Shown: positions 17,206 through 26,260, counted from the stretch's first letter. The stretch is DNA of 64,000 nucleotides from Nonlabens dokdonensis DSW-6 (GCF_000332115.1 NC_020156.1:1612001-1676000); one strand, 5' to 3'. Numbers and translations are program-made. Notes: generated by a model from the sequence alone, not told the origin.

Positions 17206-17571
17206 TTATTTAAACTTGCCTATATGCCATAATATCCCGCTAGGGTCGTGAACGAAAAACTCATCACCCCAGCCATTATAGTGTATCTTGGAAATCCTTA
17301 CCGTAAGAAATCGATCAGTTAAATTTTTATCTAAAACCGCTTCTCTAAACGAGTCTACATCTTTTACTTCCAGAAATAACATAGAATTATCTACCCAATC
17401 TTTTACATAGGCATCTTGCAGATAAAAACCGAACTTGCCTATTTTGAAGTATGACATCGTTTCTGAAGTAATCACTTCTTCAAATCCGACTTCTTTATAA
17501 AAAGCTCTGGATTCTTTAAAATCCCTAGCGCCTATGAAAGGTTTTATGGAAAGCACTTGTTTATCCATCAT
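17206..17571 (-). CDS. VOC-fold glyoxalase/bleomycin-resistance-like protein
   Basis: A 121-residue single-domain protein with the two beta-alpha-beta-beta-beta halves of the vicinal oxygen chelate fold: KPFIGARDFKESRAFYKEVGF near the start and FFVHDPSGILWHIGKF at the end. The C-terminal DPSGxxWH pattern is typical. Members include glyoxalases and antibiotic-binding proteins; which applies here is unknown. Its start overlaps the stop of the upstream lipoprotein gene by 4 nt, so both are likely translated from one message. Confidence 0.78.
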   Translation of the reverse strand: MMDKQVLSIKPFIGARDFKESRAFYKEVGFEEVITSETMSYFKIGKFGFYLQDAYVKDWVDNSMLFLEVKDVDSFREAVLDKNLTDRFLTVRISKIHYNGWGDEFFVHDPSGILWHIGKFK

Positions 17572-17924
17572 TTCGCAAGACCGGCACGACCTAATTCTAC
17601 TATGAGAGAATCACAAAAGGCACCTTCTTCTAGCTCTCCTATATTAGCTATTTGAATGGTATACACATCAGAAAATCCAGTTTGATCAACGATTGAAGTG
17701 TCACGCAAGGTATTTAAACTATTAACTAATCTAGATATTGACCAGTCGTTCATTTTAATGGAGTCTGCAGTAATTTTAAGACCTGCTTTTCCATATACTC
17801 CAGCGGCATTTCCACCTTCTATAAAACCGCTTAGACTAGGTGTAGAAATTTCTTTTTTAGGAAAATCTGTAGTGCAGGACGTTAGAATAGCAGCAACAAA
17901 TAGAACAATTAAAAAGGGTCTCAT
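17568..17924 (-). CDS. Small lipoprotein of unknown function
   Basis: A 118-residue protein with a lipoprotein signal (L-T-S-C17). The remainder shows no domain I recognise. It contains a Gly/Ala-rich segment (GGNAAGVYGKAGLKI) and a conserved-looking central stretch about DWSISRLVNSLNTL. It is the first gene of a two-gene minus-strand unit with the VOC protein. A TATCTTCG sequence upstream is one base off the -7 promoter consensus. Confidence 0.65.
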   Translation of the reverse strand: MRPFLIVLFVAAILTSCTTDFPKKEISTPSLSGFIEGGNAAGVYGKAGLKITADSIKMNDWSISRLVNSLNTLRDTSIVDQTGFSDVYTIQIANIGELEEGAFCDSLIVELGRAGLAK

Positions 17925-18014
17925 GTGTGTGAAATATTTAGGAATAACGAAGATAAAGTTTCTTTATTCTAATACCTATTTAGATTAAAATGGAATGCTA
18001 AAAATAATTCCATA

Positions 18015-18055
18015 AAAAATCCCGATAAAATGACTTTCACTTTATCGGGATTTTT
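18015..18055 (-). terminator. Symmetrical hairpin terminator
   Basis: A 15-bp perfect stem, aaaaatcccgataaa (18015-18029) and tttatcgggattttt (18041-18055), with an 11-nt loop. It lies just downstream of the minus-strand gene at 18072-18290; the A/T ends would allow it to work in either direction. Confidence 0.8.
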
Positions 18056-18071
18056 ACAAAAATTTAGACTA

Positions 18072-18290
18072 TTATGTTCTAATACCTTTAAGACGCTTCT
18101 CAATCTTTTGCTTTTTTGCTGTAAGCAATTTCATAAGATCCATTAATTCTTCGTCTTTTGTTTCTTTGTAAACTTCATTGATGCCTAGAATAAGCTCTTT
18201 TGCTTTTCTCGATGAATGCACTCTGTCGCTTGTCGACATATTGCTCATAGATGCTCCTAGCCATTCATTTGCGTCTTTTATTATATCCAT
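18072..18290 (-). CDS. Small conserved-type helical protein
   Basis: A 72-residue hydrophilic protein, probably all helical, with a Ser/Thr-rich turn (SNMSTSDRVHSS) and a basic C-terminus (KKQKIEKRLKGIRT). No known domain recognised. Support for a real gene: it is followed 17 nt later by a strong terminator, its codons resemble neighbouring genes, and its upstream region carries a promoter-like TACCTTTTG on the minus strand. A palindrome copy falls in its predicted leader. It may be nucleic-acid associated, but that is a guess. Confidence 0.6.
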   Translation of the reverse strand: MDIIKDANEWLGASMSNMSTSDRVHSSRKAKELILGINEVYKETKDEELMDLMKLLTAKKQKIEKRLKGIRT

Positions 18291-18309
18291 TTGTTGTTTA
18301 ATTTAATTT

Positions 18310-18325
18310 CGCTTTCGCGAAAGCG
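18310..18325. repeat. Dispersed palindrome copy 5 (leader of the 72-residue protein)
   Basis: Perfect 16-mer starting 20 nt upstream of the minus-strand start codon. Confidence 0.95.
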
Positions 18326-18409
18326 TAACCATTAAAATTCAATTACGATGCCAAAAGGTAACTTATTTTTTAATATTACCTAATAAAACATCAAGAATTT
18401 TGGAAATTC

Positions 18410-19726
18410 TTAATATCTGTAATATTCTGGCTTAAAAGGACCTTCTACTTTTACTCCAATATATTCAGCTTGATCGCTCTTCAATTCAGTAAGCTCAGCT
18501 CCCATTCTTTCTAGGTGTAGTGCAGCTACTTTTTCATCAAGATGCTTAGGTAACATGTAAACCTCATTCTCATAAGCATCTCTATTATTCCAAAGCTCGA
18601 TTTGCGCAAGAGTCTGGTTTGTAAAAGAGTTACTCATTACAAAACTTGGGTGACCTGTAGCACAACCTAAGTTTACTAAACGACCTTCGGCAAGTAAGAT
18701 AATATCTTTACCATTGATAGTATATTTATCAACTTGTGGCTTGATCTCAACTTTAGTGTCACCATGGTTAGTATTCAAGTAAGCAACATCTATCTCATTA
18801 TCAAAGTGACCGATGTTACAAACGATTACTTTATCTCTCATTGCTTCAAAGTGCTCACCTCTAATGATGTCTTTGTTACCGGTAGTGGTAATTACAATAT
18901 CTGCATTACCTACCACGCTCTCTAACTTCTTTACTTCAAAACCGTCCATTACAGCTTGTAATGCACAAATAGGATCAATTTCAGTTACTGTAACTATTGA
19001 CCCAGCACCTTTAAAAGAAGCTGCTGTTCCTTTTCCTACATCTCCATAACCACAAACAACTACACGCTTTCCAGCAAGCATCGTATCAGTAGCACGACGT
19101 ACTGCATCTACTGCACTTTCACGACATCCATATTTGTTATCAAACTTAGACTTAGTTACTGAATCGTTTACGTTGATTGCTGGCATCACTAAAGTACCAT
19201 TCTTCATACGCTCATACAATCTGTGTACTCCTGTAGTTGTTTCTTCAGAAAGACCGTTAATTCCTTCAGCTAGCTCTGGGAACTCATCAAAAACCATGTT
19301 AGTTAAATCTCCACCATCGTCAAGAATCATGTTCAACGGCTTTCGATCTTCTCCAAAGAAAAGAGTTTGCTCAATACACCAGTTAAATTCTTCTTCGTTC
19401 ATACCTTTCCAAGCATAAACTGGGATTCCAGCAGCAGCTATTGCAGCAGCAGCATGATCCTGAGTAGAAAAGATGTTACAAGAAGACCAAGTAACGTCTG
19501 CTCCTAAAGCAACAAGAGTTTCTATAAGTACCGCAGTTTGTATAGTCATGTGAAGACATCCAGCAATGCGAGCTCCTTTAAGAGGCTGCTCGTTTTTGTA
19601 CTCTTCTCTTAATGACATAAGACCTGGCATTTCTGCTTCGGCAAGTTGTATTTCTAGACGTCCGTACTCTGCAAGGGACATATCTTTCACTTTGTACGGT
19701 ACGTAAGGAACTGTTTTTGTGCTCAT
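18410..19726 (-). CDS. ahcY: Adenosylhomocysteinase
   Basis: A 438-residue cytosolic enzyme that splits S-adenosylhomocysteine to adenosine and homocysteine, relieving inhibition of methyltransferases. Sequence support: the N-terminal substrate motif around [15 protein letters not shown] (residues 81-95), the NAD-binding glycine motif GYGDVGKG (226-233) and the conserved C-terminus ending FKPEYYRY. The length matches bacterial enzymes of this family. It is a single-gene unit divergent from the phosphopantetheinyl transferase gene, with its own promoter box. Confidence 0.97.
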   Translation of the reverse strand: MSTKTVPYVPYKVKDMSLAEYGRLEIQLAEAEMPGLMSLREEYKNEQPLKGARIAGCLHMTIQTAVLIETLVALGADVTWSSCNIFSTQDHAAAAIAAAGIPVYAWKGMNEEEFNWCIEQTLFFGEDRKPLNMILDDGGDLTNMVFDEFPELAEGINGLSEETTTGVHRLYERMKNGTLVMPAINVNDSVTKSKFDNKYGCRESAVDAVRRATDTMLAGKRVVVCGYGDVGKGTAASFKGAGSIVTVTEIDPICALQAVMDGFEVKKLESVVGNADIVITTTGNKDIIRGEHFEAMRDKVIVCNIGHFDNEIDVAYLNTNHGDTKVEIKPQVDKYTINGKDIILLAEGRLVNLGCATGHPSFVMSNSFTNQTLAQIELWNNRDAYENEVYMLPKHLDEKVAALHLERMGAELTELKSDQAEYIGVKVEGPFKPEYYRY

Positions 19727-19810
19727 AAACTTATTGTTTTGGTATGTCAGTCGTTGATAGTATTAGAAATCAACAATTTAAATACCGTTTTATTTATTAA
19801 ATTGCGGCTG

Positions 19811-19818
19811 CAAACCTA
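19811..19818 (-). promoter_or_regulatory. -7 box of the ahcY promoter
   Basis: TAGGTTTG on the minus strand fits TAnnTTTG exactly. No well-spaced -33 TTG was seen. It implies a leader of about 80 nt before the ahcY start at 19726; I did not recognise an SAH or SAM riboswitch in it. Confidence 0.45.
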
Positions 19819-19838
19819 CAAAAAATCAACCGATTTTT

Positions 19839-20474
19839 ATGCCCCTTTTTAAATCCATTAACAACCGAGAAAATACGCAGGTATTTGTCTGGAAAATAAC
19901 AGAGTCTGAAGCCTTTTTAAGAACAGGAATTGAACTTTCTGAAAACTCAAAAAATAGGCTTTTTACTATGAGCTCAGAATTGCACAGACGTGGATTTTTA
20001 AGCATCCGTCATTTATTAATACATGCAGGTTACACAGATTTAGATTTATATTATTCTGAGCATGGAAAACCTCATCTTACTGATGATAAATACATTTCCA
20101 TAACTCATAGCTTTGAATTTACCGCTATTATTATAAGCGATGTTCCTATAGGGATCGACATAGAGAAACAACGTGAAAAAATAAAACGCATCGCCACTAA
20201 ATTCATAGGATACGAAGAAGATTTCATAAATGCACTTGAAGATCCAGTAAAAGAATTAACTGTAATTTGGGGCGCAAAAGAATCGATGTACAAATTATAT
20301 GGTAAAAAAGGCTTAGGATTTAAAGCACATTGTCTCGTAGCATGTTTTAAAATGGCAGCCTTGCAAACAGTTGCACGTATAGTTTATGAAGAGGACAATT
20401 TAAAATTTGACGTGTATTTTGAAGAGGTAGAAAATTTCATGCTAGCTTATGTAATTCCCTCTAGGAATGAATAA
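19839..20474 (+). CDS. 4'-phosphopantetheinyl transferase superfamily protein
   Basis: A 211-residue enzyme that attaches the phosphopantetheine arm of CoA to carrier proteins. It carries the magnesium-binding motif GIDIEK (about residues 106-111) and the second signature WGAKESMYKLYGKKG (about 145-159). A preceding ITHS stretch is also typical. The length suits the Sfp-like class. It begins a tight plus-strand run, overlapping the GGGP synthase gene by 8 nt. Its carrier-protein target is not in the window. Confidence 0.87.
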   Translation: MPLFKSINNRENTQVFVWKITESEAFLRTGIELSENSKNRLFTMSSELHRRGFLSIRHLLIHAGYTDLDLYYSEHGKPHLTDDKYISITHSFEFTAIIISDVPIGIDIEKQREKIKRIATKFIGYEEDFINALEDPVKELTVIWGAKESMYKLYGKKGLGFKAHCLVACFKMAALQTVARIVYEEDNLKFDVYFEEVENFMLAYVIPSRNE

Positions 20475-21198
20475 TATTCTTAAAAGGATTGCACTAGCAA
20501 ACCGTAATCTTGCCATTCTTATTGATCCAGAAAAAATGAAGGTGGATGCTATTTCCGCTTTCGCGAAAGCGGTTATGCCAACTATTTCTACACTTGAAAA
20601 CCAGCTACAAATTGATCAATTTTATTTTCTGGTAGGTGGCAGTACTATGGAGAACGTTGATTTTGAAAAGTGGATCATTACTTTGAAAGAAAACACACAT
20701 ATACCGATCGTTATCTTCCCTGGCTCAAGTAAACAGCTTTCTGAAGACGCACACGGCATATTGTTTCTCAACCTCTTATCTGGACGTAATCCAGAATACT
20801 TAGTAGAGCAACAACTTCAAGCTGCTCAAAAATTAAAGAATACCAGCTTAGAAGTTCTTCCTACAGGTTATTTGCTGCTTGATGGCGGCAAAGAAACAGC
20901 GGTACAACGTATTTCTAGAACAAAGCCACTGAATCAAAATCAAATTTCAACCATTGTAAACCATGCTTATGCTGCACAACTGATGGGAAACAGATTGATC
21001 TATCTAGAAGCCGGAAGTGGAGCTACCCATCCAGTTTCTGCTGAAATTGTGCACGAAGTGAGTAAGCAAATAAATATTCCTTTAATAGTTGGTGGCGGAT
21101 TGAGAACTATGCATCAAATAGAAGAAACCTTCAACGCTGGGGCAAAAATGGTTGTTATAGGAACGGCTATCGAGGAAGATATCAGTTGGAATGGCTAG
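20467..21198 (+). CDS. Geranylgeranylglyceryl/heptaprenylglyceryl phosphate synthase family (PcrB/GGGPS)
   Basis: A 243-residue TIM-barrel prenyltransferase that joins a polyprenyl diphosphate to glycerol-1-phosphate. Recognised by YLEAGSGATHPVS (about residues 178-190), VGGGLRTMHQI (about 211-221) and the closing GAKMVVIGTAIEED. Bacteroidota carry such enzymes although archaeal-type ether lipids are not their main lipids; the product in this phylum is uncertain. It overlaps the upstream gene by 8 nt. A palindrome copy contributes SAFAKAV at residues about 30-36. Confidence 0.9.
   Translation: MNNILKRIALANRNLAILIDPEKMKVDAISAFAKAVMPTISTLENQLQIDQFYFLVGGSTMENVDFEKWIITLKENTHIPIVIFPGSSKQLSEDAHGILFLNLLSGRNPEYLVEQQLQAAQKLKNTSLEVLPTGYLLLDGGKETAVQRISRTKPLNQNQISTIVNHAYAAQLMGNRLIYLEAGSGATHPVSAEIVHEVSKQINIPLIVGGGLRTMHQIEETFNAGAKMVVIGTAIEEDISWNG
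20555..20572. repeat. Dispersed palindrome copy 6 (18 bp, inside the GGGPS gene)
   Basis: ccgctttcgcgaaagcgg, read in frame as S-A-F-A-K-A-V. Confidence 0.95.
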
Positions 21199-21227
21199 TT
21201 TTGTAATGTTATAAAAAGAGAAATAGA

Positions 21228-21488
21228 ATGAAAGCATCCATTGAACTGACCATGTCACCCCTTCAAGACGATTATGAGCAACACATCATTAATTTTATAA
21301 AAAGACTACGCGACTCAGAATTTACGGTATTAGAGAATCCGCTGGCAACTCAAATTTATGGAGAGTTTACTTCTATGATGTCTTTTCTTACTCAAGAAAT
21401 GGAACGAAGCATGGAAGAAACTAAAGCGGTACTTTTTTACATGAAAGTGGTAAAAACAGACCGTCATGATTATGAACCATTTTTTTAA
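21228..21488 (+). CDS. YkoF/MTH1187-like small protein
   Basis: An 86-residue protein with the length and layout of MTH1187/YkoF thiamine-binding-type ferredoxin-like domains: beta strand MKASIELTMSPL, a helix ending FIKRLRD, strand EFTVLENPLATQIYGEF, then a helix and final strand AVLFYMKV. The ligand is unproven; the next gene is a PnuC-type vitamin transporter, and the stop and start overlap by one base (TAATG), so a role in vitamin sensing or delivery is reasonable. Confidence 0.65.
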   Translation: MKASIELTMSPLQDDYEQHIINFIKRLRDSEFTVLENPLATQIYGEFTSMMSFLTQEMERSMEETKAVLFYMKVVKTDRHDYEPFF

Positions 21489-22117
21489 TGGAGGTTTTTG
21501 AGTTTATTTTTGGCCAGTATCGTGATTATAGTAGTTCCCATATTGTTTTAGAACTTGTTGCAATTGCAGCAAGTATTATTAGTGTTTATTTTTCTTTTAA
21601 GAACAGTGTTTTAGTATTTCCTTTTGGAATAATGAGCACTCTGATATTTGTTTATTTATTATTTCAATGGAATTTATTGGGCGATATGGTAATTAACGCC
21701 TACTATTTTATAATGAGTATATATGGATGGTATTACTGGTTGCATGGAGGAATTCATGAGGAGCATAAACCTATTACCATTGTATTAAAAAAAGAATGGA
21801 TCAGTTCTTTTGCCGTTTTTAGTAGTACCGCAATTGCGATCTATTTATTATACTTTTTTACAGAAAGACTTGAAAGTTGGATCTCCTACGTAGACATGAT
21901 AACTACCGGTATTTTCTTTGTAGGAATGTGGTTAATGGCTCGTAGAAAATTAGAACATTGGCTCGTACTAGGTCTTGGAAATCTTATTTCTATACCACTA
22001 TATTTTTATAAAGGTTACAGTTTTAGCGCTATTCTATATATTTTGTTATTGATTTTTGCCATCTTCGGCTTCTTACAATGGAAAAAATACCTCAACAGAA
22101 AACCTTTGACGGTTTAA
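21488..22117 (+). CDS. pnuC: PnuC-family vitamin transporter
   Basis: A 209-residue inner-membrane protein with about 7 hydrophobic segments. The mid-region NAYYFIMSIYGWYYWLHGG matches the conserved core of PnuC proteins, which import nicotinamide riboside or, in related forms, thiamine, by facilitated diffusion. The downstream gene encodes a NadR-type kinase overlapping by 40 nt, which favours nicotinamide riboside as the substrate, trapped by phosphorylation. The upstream YkoF-like gene leaves thiamine as an alternative. Confidence 0.85.
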   Translation: MEVFEFIFGQYRDYSSSHIVLELVAIAASIISVYFSFKNSVLVFPFGIMSTLIFVYLLFQWNLLGDMVINAYYFIMSIYGWYYWLHGGIHEEHKPITIVLKKEWISSFAVFSSTAIAIYLLYFFTERLESWISYVDMITTGIFFVGMWLMARRKLEHWLVLGLGNLISIPLYFYKGYSFSAILYILLLIFAIFGFLQWKKYLNRKPLTV

Positions 22118-22635
22118 AAATAGTCCTATATGGGCCAGAGAGTACTGGTAAAAGTACACTTGCACTGCAACTTGCTAGATATTTCAACACTGTAACAGTA
22201 GAGGAGTTTGCTCGAGATTATTTGCAAGAAAAATATGACGTTACTGGTGAAATATGCGCTTATGAAGATTTACTACCCATCGCCATAGGACAGCGACTAG
22301 CAGAGAATAATGCTGTTTTAAAAGCAAACAAATTTCTTTTTTGTGATACAGATGCTCTAGAAACCTACATATATTCTCATGCTTATTTTGACAGAGCACC
22401 AACTGAACTCAAAGAAGCTGTAAGAAAAAGCGATTATGACTTATATTTACTTCTTGATGTCGATGTCGATTGGACTCCAGATGATTTGAGAGACAAGCCA
22501 GACGACAGGAACGACATGTTTCAACTGTTTGAAAAAGGATTGCGAGAATTTGAAAAAAGCTATGCGATCATTAATGGAACAGGTAAAATGCGATTTAAGA
22601 ATGCTTTAAAGGCGATTGAAAATTTGACTGACTAA
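22078..22635 (+). CDS. NadR-type nicotinamide riboside kinase-like ATPase
   Basis: A 185-residue P-loop protein. The Walker A sequence GPESTGKST (residues 19-27) followed by a VEEFARDYL stretch is characteristic of the ribosylnicotinamide kinase domain of NadR. The adenylyltransferase and DNA-binding domains of full NadR are absent. It probably converts imported nicotinamide riboside to NMN. The start lies 40 nt inside pnuC, and the next gene begins at the base after its stop, so all are tightly coupled. Confidence 0.83.
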   Translation: MEKIPQQKTFDGLKIVLYGPESTGKSTLALQLARYFNTVTVEEFARDYLQEKYDVTGEICAYEDLLPIAIGQRLAENNAVLKANKFLFCDTDALETYIYSHAYFDRAPTELKEAVRKSDYDLYLLLDVDVDWTPDDLRDKPDDRNDMFQLFEKGLREFEKSYAIINGTGKMRFKNALKAIENLTD

Positions 22636-24189
22636 ATGAATCTTACAAATAAACAAAAAGAGCAATTAGAGAAAAAAGGAATTTCCGAAGAGCTTCTTAT
22701 TTCCCAATTAGAACGGTTCAAAAAAGGCTTTCCCGTCGTAAAACTAGATCGTCCAGCAAAAGTTAATGACGGTATTGTGCCTTTAAAAGATTTATCACTT
22801 GAAAAACTGATCAATCATTATGAAGAGCATGTTTCAAACTTAAGTCTGATCAAATTTGTTCCTGCGAGTGGCGCTGCTACACGTATGTTCAAGTTTCTAC
22901 ATGAACTACTCAATAATTTTGATCCACAAGAAGATTCTTTAAATAGTTATATCAATAGTAATAAAGCACAAGAATTGTTTACTTTTTTTGTAGCAATGGA
23001 AAAATTTCCATTCTATAATGCTGTTATTAAATCTTTGAAAAGCAAACATAAAGATTGGTTATCTAAGCCGTTTCAAGCAAAGAAACTTCTTTTCATTGAA
23101 GAAATGTTACTAGAAGATGGTTTTAATTTTGCGGCTATGCCTAAAGGCCTTGTTCCTTTTCACAAATACAAAGACCATACAGCAACAGCCTTTGAAGAAC
23201 ACTTATTTGAAGCCTGTATTTATGCAAAAAGTGAAGGTGTAGCTCGTTTACACTTTACCATTGCACCTGCATTTAAAGATCATTTCTCTGATGAGTTTGC
23301 TCGTATCCAGGAAATAGTTGAGCGCAAAACAAATGCTACATTCGATATCAGTTTCTCTTACCAGTCTTCAAGTACCGATACAATAGCCGTTAATCAAGAT
23401 AATGAAGCCATTGTTTTAGAAGATGGCTGTTTGTTTTTTCGTCCTGCTGGACATGGAGCTTTATTAGAAAATTTAAATCAGCTGGATGCAGATTTAATAT
23501 TTATAAAGAATATTGATAATGTTACTACCTCTGCCCATGAACAAGAGATAGGGCGTTATAAAAAAATATTAGCAGGTTATCTTCTCAAGGTTCAAGAACA
23601 GGTTTTTGAATATTTGCAGCTTTTAAAATCTGGAACAGTAGATACAGCAATAAAGTCTGATATAGAAGAATTTCTAACACAACAATTAGATGCAGTACTA
23701 CCTAGCGGTTATCAAAAATATGCACCAGAATATCAGTTAGAGTATTTGTTTAATCAGCTCAATAGACCTTTGCGCGTTTGCGGAATGGTAAAAAATGAAG
23801 GAGAGCCAGGTGGAGGACCGTTTTGGGTAGTCAATAATAAAGGAGAGCATTCTCTTCAAATCGTAGAAAGCGCTCAAATCGATACCAATAATAAAAAGCA
23901 AAAGGAAATTGCCAAAAAAGCCACTCATTTTAACCCAGTAGACCTTATTTGTAGTGTGCGAGATTATCAAGGAAACAAGTTTGATTTAATGAAGTATTGC
24001 GATCCAGAGACTGGATTTATTACCTATAAAACACGTAATGGTAGAAAGATTAAAGCCCAAGAACTTCCTGGCTTATGGAATGGTGGTATGGCTTGCTGGA
24101 ATACCGTGTTTGTTGAAGTGCCATTAGAAACTTTCAATCCAGTAAAAACAGTAAATGACTTACTGAAATCTGCTCACCAATTGAATTAA
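22636..24189 (+). CDS. DUF4301 family protein
   Basis: A 517-residue soluble protein matching the Bacteroidota DUF4301 family in length and in the stretches VPASGAATRMFKFL (about residues 75-88), PKGLVPFHKYKDH, LFFRPAGHGALLENLNQLDADLIFIKNIDN and CGMVKNEGEPGGGPFW. The glycine-rich N-terminal motif and the RPAGHGALLENL stretch resemble nucleotidyl-transferase elements, but no activity is known to me. It abuts the NadR-like gene and overlaps arfB by one base. Confidence 0.8.
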   Translation: MNLTNKQKEQLEKKGISEELLISQLERFKKGFPVVKLDRPAKVNDGIVPLKDLSLEKLINHYEEHVSNLSLIKFVPASGAATRMFKFLHELLNNFDPQEDSLNSYINSNKAQELFTFFVAMEKFPFYNAVIKSLKSKHKDWLSKPFQAKKLLFIEEMLLEDGFNFAAMPKGLVPFHKYKDHTATAFEEHLFEACIYAKSEGVARLHFTIAPAFKDHFSDEFARIQEIVERKTNATFDISFSYQSSSTDTIAVNQDNEAIVLEDGCLFFRPAGHGALLENLNQLDADLIFIKNIDNVTTSAHEQEIGRYKKILAGYLLKVQEQVFEYLQLLKSGTVDTAIKSDIEEFLTQQLDAVLPSGYQKYAPEYQLEYLFNQLNRPLRVCGMVKNEGEPGGGPFWVVNNKGEHSLQIVESAQIDTNNKKQKEIAKKATHFNPVDLICSVRDYQGNKFDLMKYCDPETGFITYKTRNGRKIKAQELPGLWNGGMACWNTVFVEVPLETFNPVKTVNDLLKSAHQLN

Positions 24190-24587
24190 TGAACGTAGAG
24201 CTATTACATAAAGAAGTTCAGTATAAAGCAGTGGCGAGTAGTGGTCCAGGTGGTCAAAACGTCAATAAAGTAGCCACAAAAGTACAGCTGTATTTTGATG
24301 TTTTGAATAGTCTCGCTTTCGCGAAAGCGGAACAAGAAAGAATCATTAACAAATTGCAAAACCAACTAACTAAAGAAGGATTTGTGATCATAGGTTGTCA
24401 GGAGTCAAGAAGTCAAGCGAAAAACAAGGAGTTAGCATTTAAAAAACTAATCAACCTCTTATCGCAAGCGGCTCAAAAGCCTAAAATCAGGAAAAAAAGG
24501 ACGATTCCAAAAGCCGTAAAACGTAAACGACTTAACGATAAGAAAAAACAAAGCGAGAAAAAAAAGGATCGTAATTTTAAGTATTAA
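24189..24587 (+). CDS. arfB: ArfB, alternative ribosome-rescue peptidyl-tRNA hydrolase
   Basis: A 132-residue protein with the catalytic GGQ (residues 21-23, SGPGGQNVNK) of release factor domain 3 and no codon-recognition domain. A Lys/Arg-rich tail from about residue 95 matches the ArfB/YaeJ tail that enters the empty mRNA channel of stalled ribosomes. It overlaps the DUF4301 gene by one base (TAATG). A palindrome copy encodes LAFAKAE at about residues 42-48. Confidence 0.9.
   Translation: MNVELLHKEVQYKAVASSGPGGQNVNKVATKVQLYFDVLNSLAFAKAEQERIINKLQNQLTKEGFVIIGCQESRSQAKNKELAFKKLINLLSQAAQKPKIRKKRTIPKAVKRKRLNDKKKQSEKKKDRNFKY
24314..24329. repeat. Dispersed palindrome copy 7 (inside arfB)
   Basis: Perfect 16-mer, read in frame as A-F-A-K-A. 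Confidence 0.95.
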
Positions 24588-24598
24588 ACTTTATTCTC

Positions 24599-25153
24599 AT
24601 GAGGTCTTTTTATCTTTTATTATTGCTTTTCCCCATATTTAGCTATGGTCAAACTGAGAATAACTTAGAAGCTGAGATTGTGTCAAAAATAGAACAGAAT
24701 TGGAGCAAGCCAATTAATTCTACAAATTGGGGTCTAGGGGCACAGAAAGCGTTTTTTATCGAGATTGGACAATAATGGTTATACAATAAACCTAATGGAT
24801 CTGAATTCTATTATAATATGAAACAATACTCCATAAATCTAGAGTACTCACCTTCATTAGATTCTGACATCAATCAAACATTAGGATTAAAAATAAGTTA
24901 CGATCGTTACATCAGTATATTAACTTTAGGAATTGATGTCAAACCATTAACTAGTTTTGATCAGTCTACTGTCTTTTTAACTCCTAAAATTGGTTTCAAC
25001 ATATACGGATGGTTTCATCTTAGTTATGGAAGAAATATAAACTTAACCAATATTAATCTAAGAAATATAGGAGAGAATATGTTAATTTTAAAAATCTTAA
25101 ATAACCACCCTTTAAGTAGTGGATATGACAGATCTCCTAAAGTAAGTTTTTAA
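24599..25153 (+). pseudogene. Exported protein gene interrupted by an in-frame TAA
   Basis: An ATG at 24599 opens a frame with a clear signal peptide (MRSFYLLLLLFPIFSYGQ) but stops at a TAA at 24773-24775 after 58 codons. The same frame continues open from 24776 to the stop ending at 25153, with a beta-strand-rich sequence (for example RYISILTLGIDVKPLT). The two parts are collinear without a shift, so a single nonsense change in one 184-codon gene is the simplest reading. The downstream ATG at 24818 could start a remnant of 111 residues but lacks a signal peptide. Family not recognised. Stop-codon read-through or a sequencing error remain possible. Confidence 0.6.
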
Positions 25154-25169
25154 TCTAATTCACAAAAAA

Positions 25170-26249
25170 ATGAAGTTTATATCTTATTTATTTCTCGCTT
25201 TTATTCTTTTAAGCTGTAATCAAACTAAAGAAATTACTGAAGACACTGATAGTATAGAAACGGATGTCAAAGCAGAAATTACCAACCAATTTGCCATTGT
25301 AATTCATGGCGGCGCCGGAACAATAAAAAAGGAGAATATGACGCCAGAGTTGGAGGCTCAATACAATGCAAAACTTACTGAAGCTATAAAAGCGGGACAT
25401 GAAATTCTGGCAAATGGTGGTGATGCCATGGATGCGGTAGAAGCTAGCATACGTATTATGGAAAATTCGCCACTTTTCAATTCTGGGAAAGGTGCGGTTT
25501 TTACTCATGATGGAATTAACTCGTTAGATGCAAGTTTTATGGATGGCAAAACTTTAAATGCAGGAGCTATAGCTGGTGTTACCACGGTAAAGAATCCTAT
25601 TTCACTAGCTAGAAAAGTAATGACCGATTCAGAACACGTGCTATTAAGCGGTGAAGGAGCAGATGCCTTTGCAAAATCATTACAAGATGATAGTATAGAA
25701 ATAGTAGATAACAAGTACTTCTTTACAGAAAACAGATACCAATCGTTAAAGCGTGTTCTAGAAAGAGAAAAAGCTAAAGACCAAAAAACAGCTGCTGTTC
25801 TAGAGCTAGAAGATCCGTTTTTGAAGGATTCCAAATATGGGACTGTAGGTTGCGTAGCATTAGATAAGAACGGTAACATTGCAGCAGGAACTAGTACTGG
25901 TGGAATGACCAACAAAAAATATGGACGCATAGGTGATTCTCCTATTATAGGAAGTGGTACGTATGCCAATAATAAAACCTGTGGCGTTTCCAGCACTGGA
26001 CATGGAGAATATTTTATAAGAGCTCAAGTCGCTTATGATATAAGTGCATTAATGGAATATGGAGGCAAAACCCTTAAAGAGGCAACCGAAGAAGTAATTC
26101 AAGAGAAGCTGGTTAATTTAGGAGGAACTGGTGGTATCGTTGCACTTGATCATTTGGGGAATATTTCCATGGAATTTAACACCGCTGGAATGTACAGAGC
26201 TATGATGGACGATCAAGGTGAGCTTACTGTTGGGATGTATAAGGAGTAA
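25170..26249 (+). CDS. Lipoprotein isoaspartyl peptidase / L-asparaginase (Ntn hydrolase)
   Basis: A 359-residue type 2 asparaginase. The motif KYGTVGCVALD places the autocleavage nucleophile at T225, and GTSTGGMTNKKYGRIGDSPIIGSGTY supplies the substrate-binding loop. After autocleavage the protein would form alpha and beta chains. It removes beta-aspartyl residues from isoaspartyl peptides and may hydrolyse asparagine. The N-terminus has a lipobox (L-L-S-C16), so it is membrane-anchored in the periplasm. The first residues after the cysteine are not acidic. Confidence 0.9.
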   Translation: MKFISYLFLAFILLSCNQTKEITEDTDSIETDVKAEITNQFAIVIHGGAGTIKKENMTPELEAQYNAKLTEAIKAGHEILANGGDAMDAVEASIRIMENSPLFNSGKGAVFTHDGINSLDASFMDGKTLNAGAIAGVTTVKNPISLARKVMTDSEHVLLSGEGADAFAKSLQDDSIEIVDNKYFFTENRYQSLKRVLEREKAKDQKTAAVLELEDPFLKDSKYGTVGCVALDKNGNIAAGTSTGGMTNKKYGRIGDSPIIGSGTYANNKTCGVSSTGHGEYFIRAQVAYDISALMEYGGKTLKEATEEVIQEKLVNLGGTGGIVALDHLGNISMEFNTAGMYRAMMDDQGELTVGMYKE

Positions 26250-26260
26250 TGAGCTGTGAG

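Noticed and set aside
19727..19818. SAH or SAM riboswitch in the ahcY leader
   Set aside because: The leader of about 80 nt is AT-rich and I could not find the conserved stems of known SAH/SAM riboswitch classes.
24818..25153. Independent 111-residue gene
   Set aside because: It is in the same frame as the signal-peptide fragment just upstream and is better explained as the rest of one interrupted gene.
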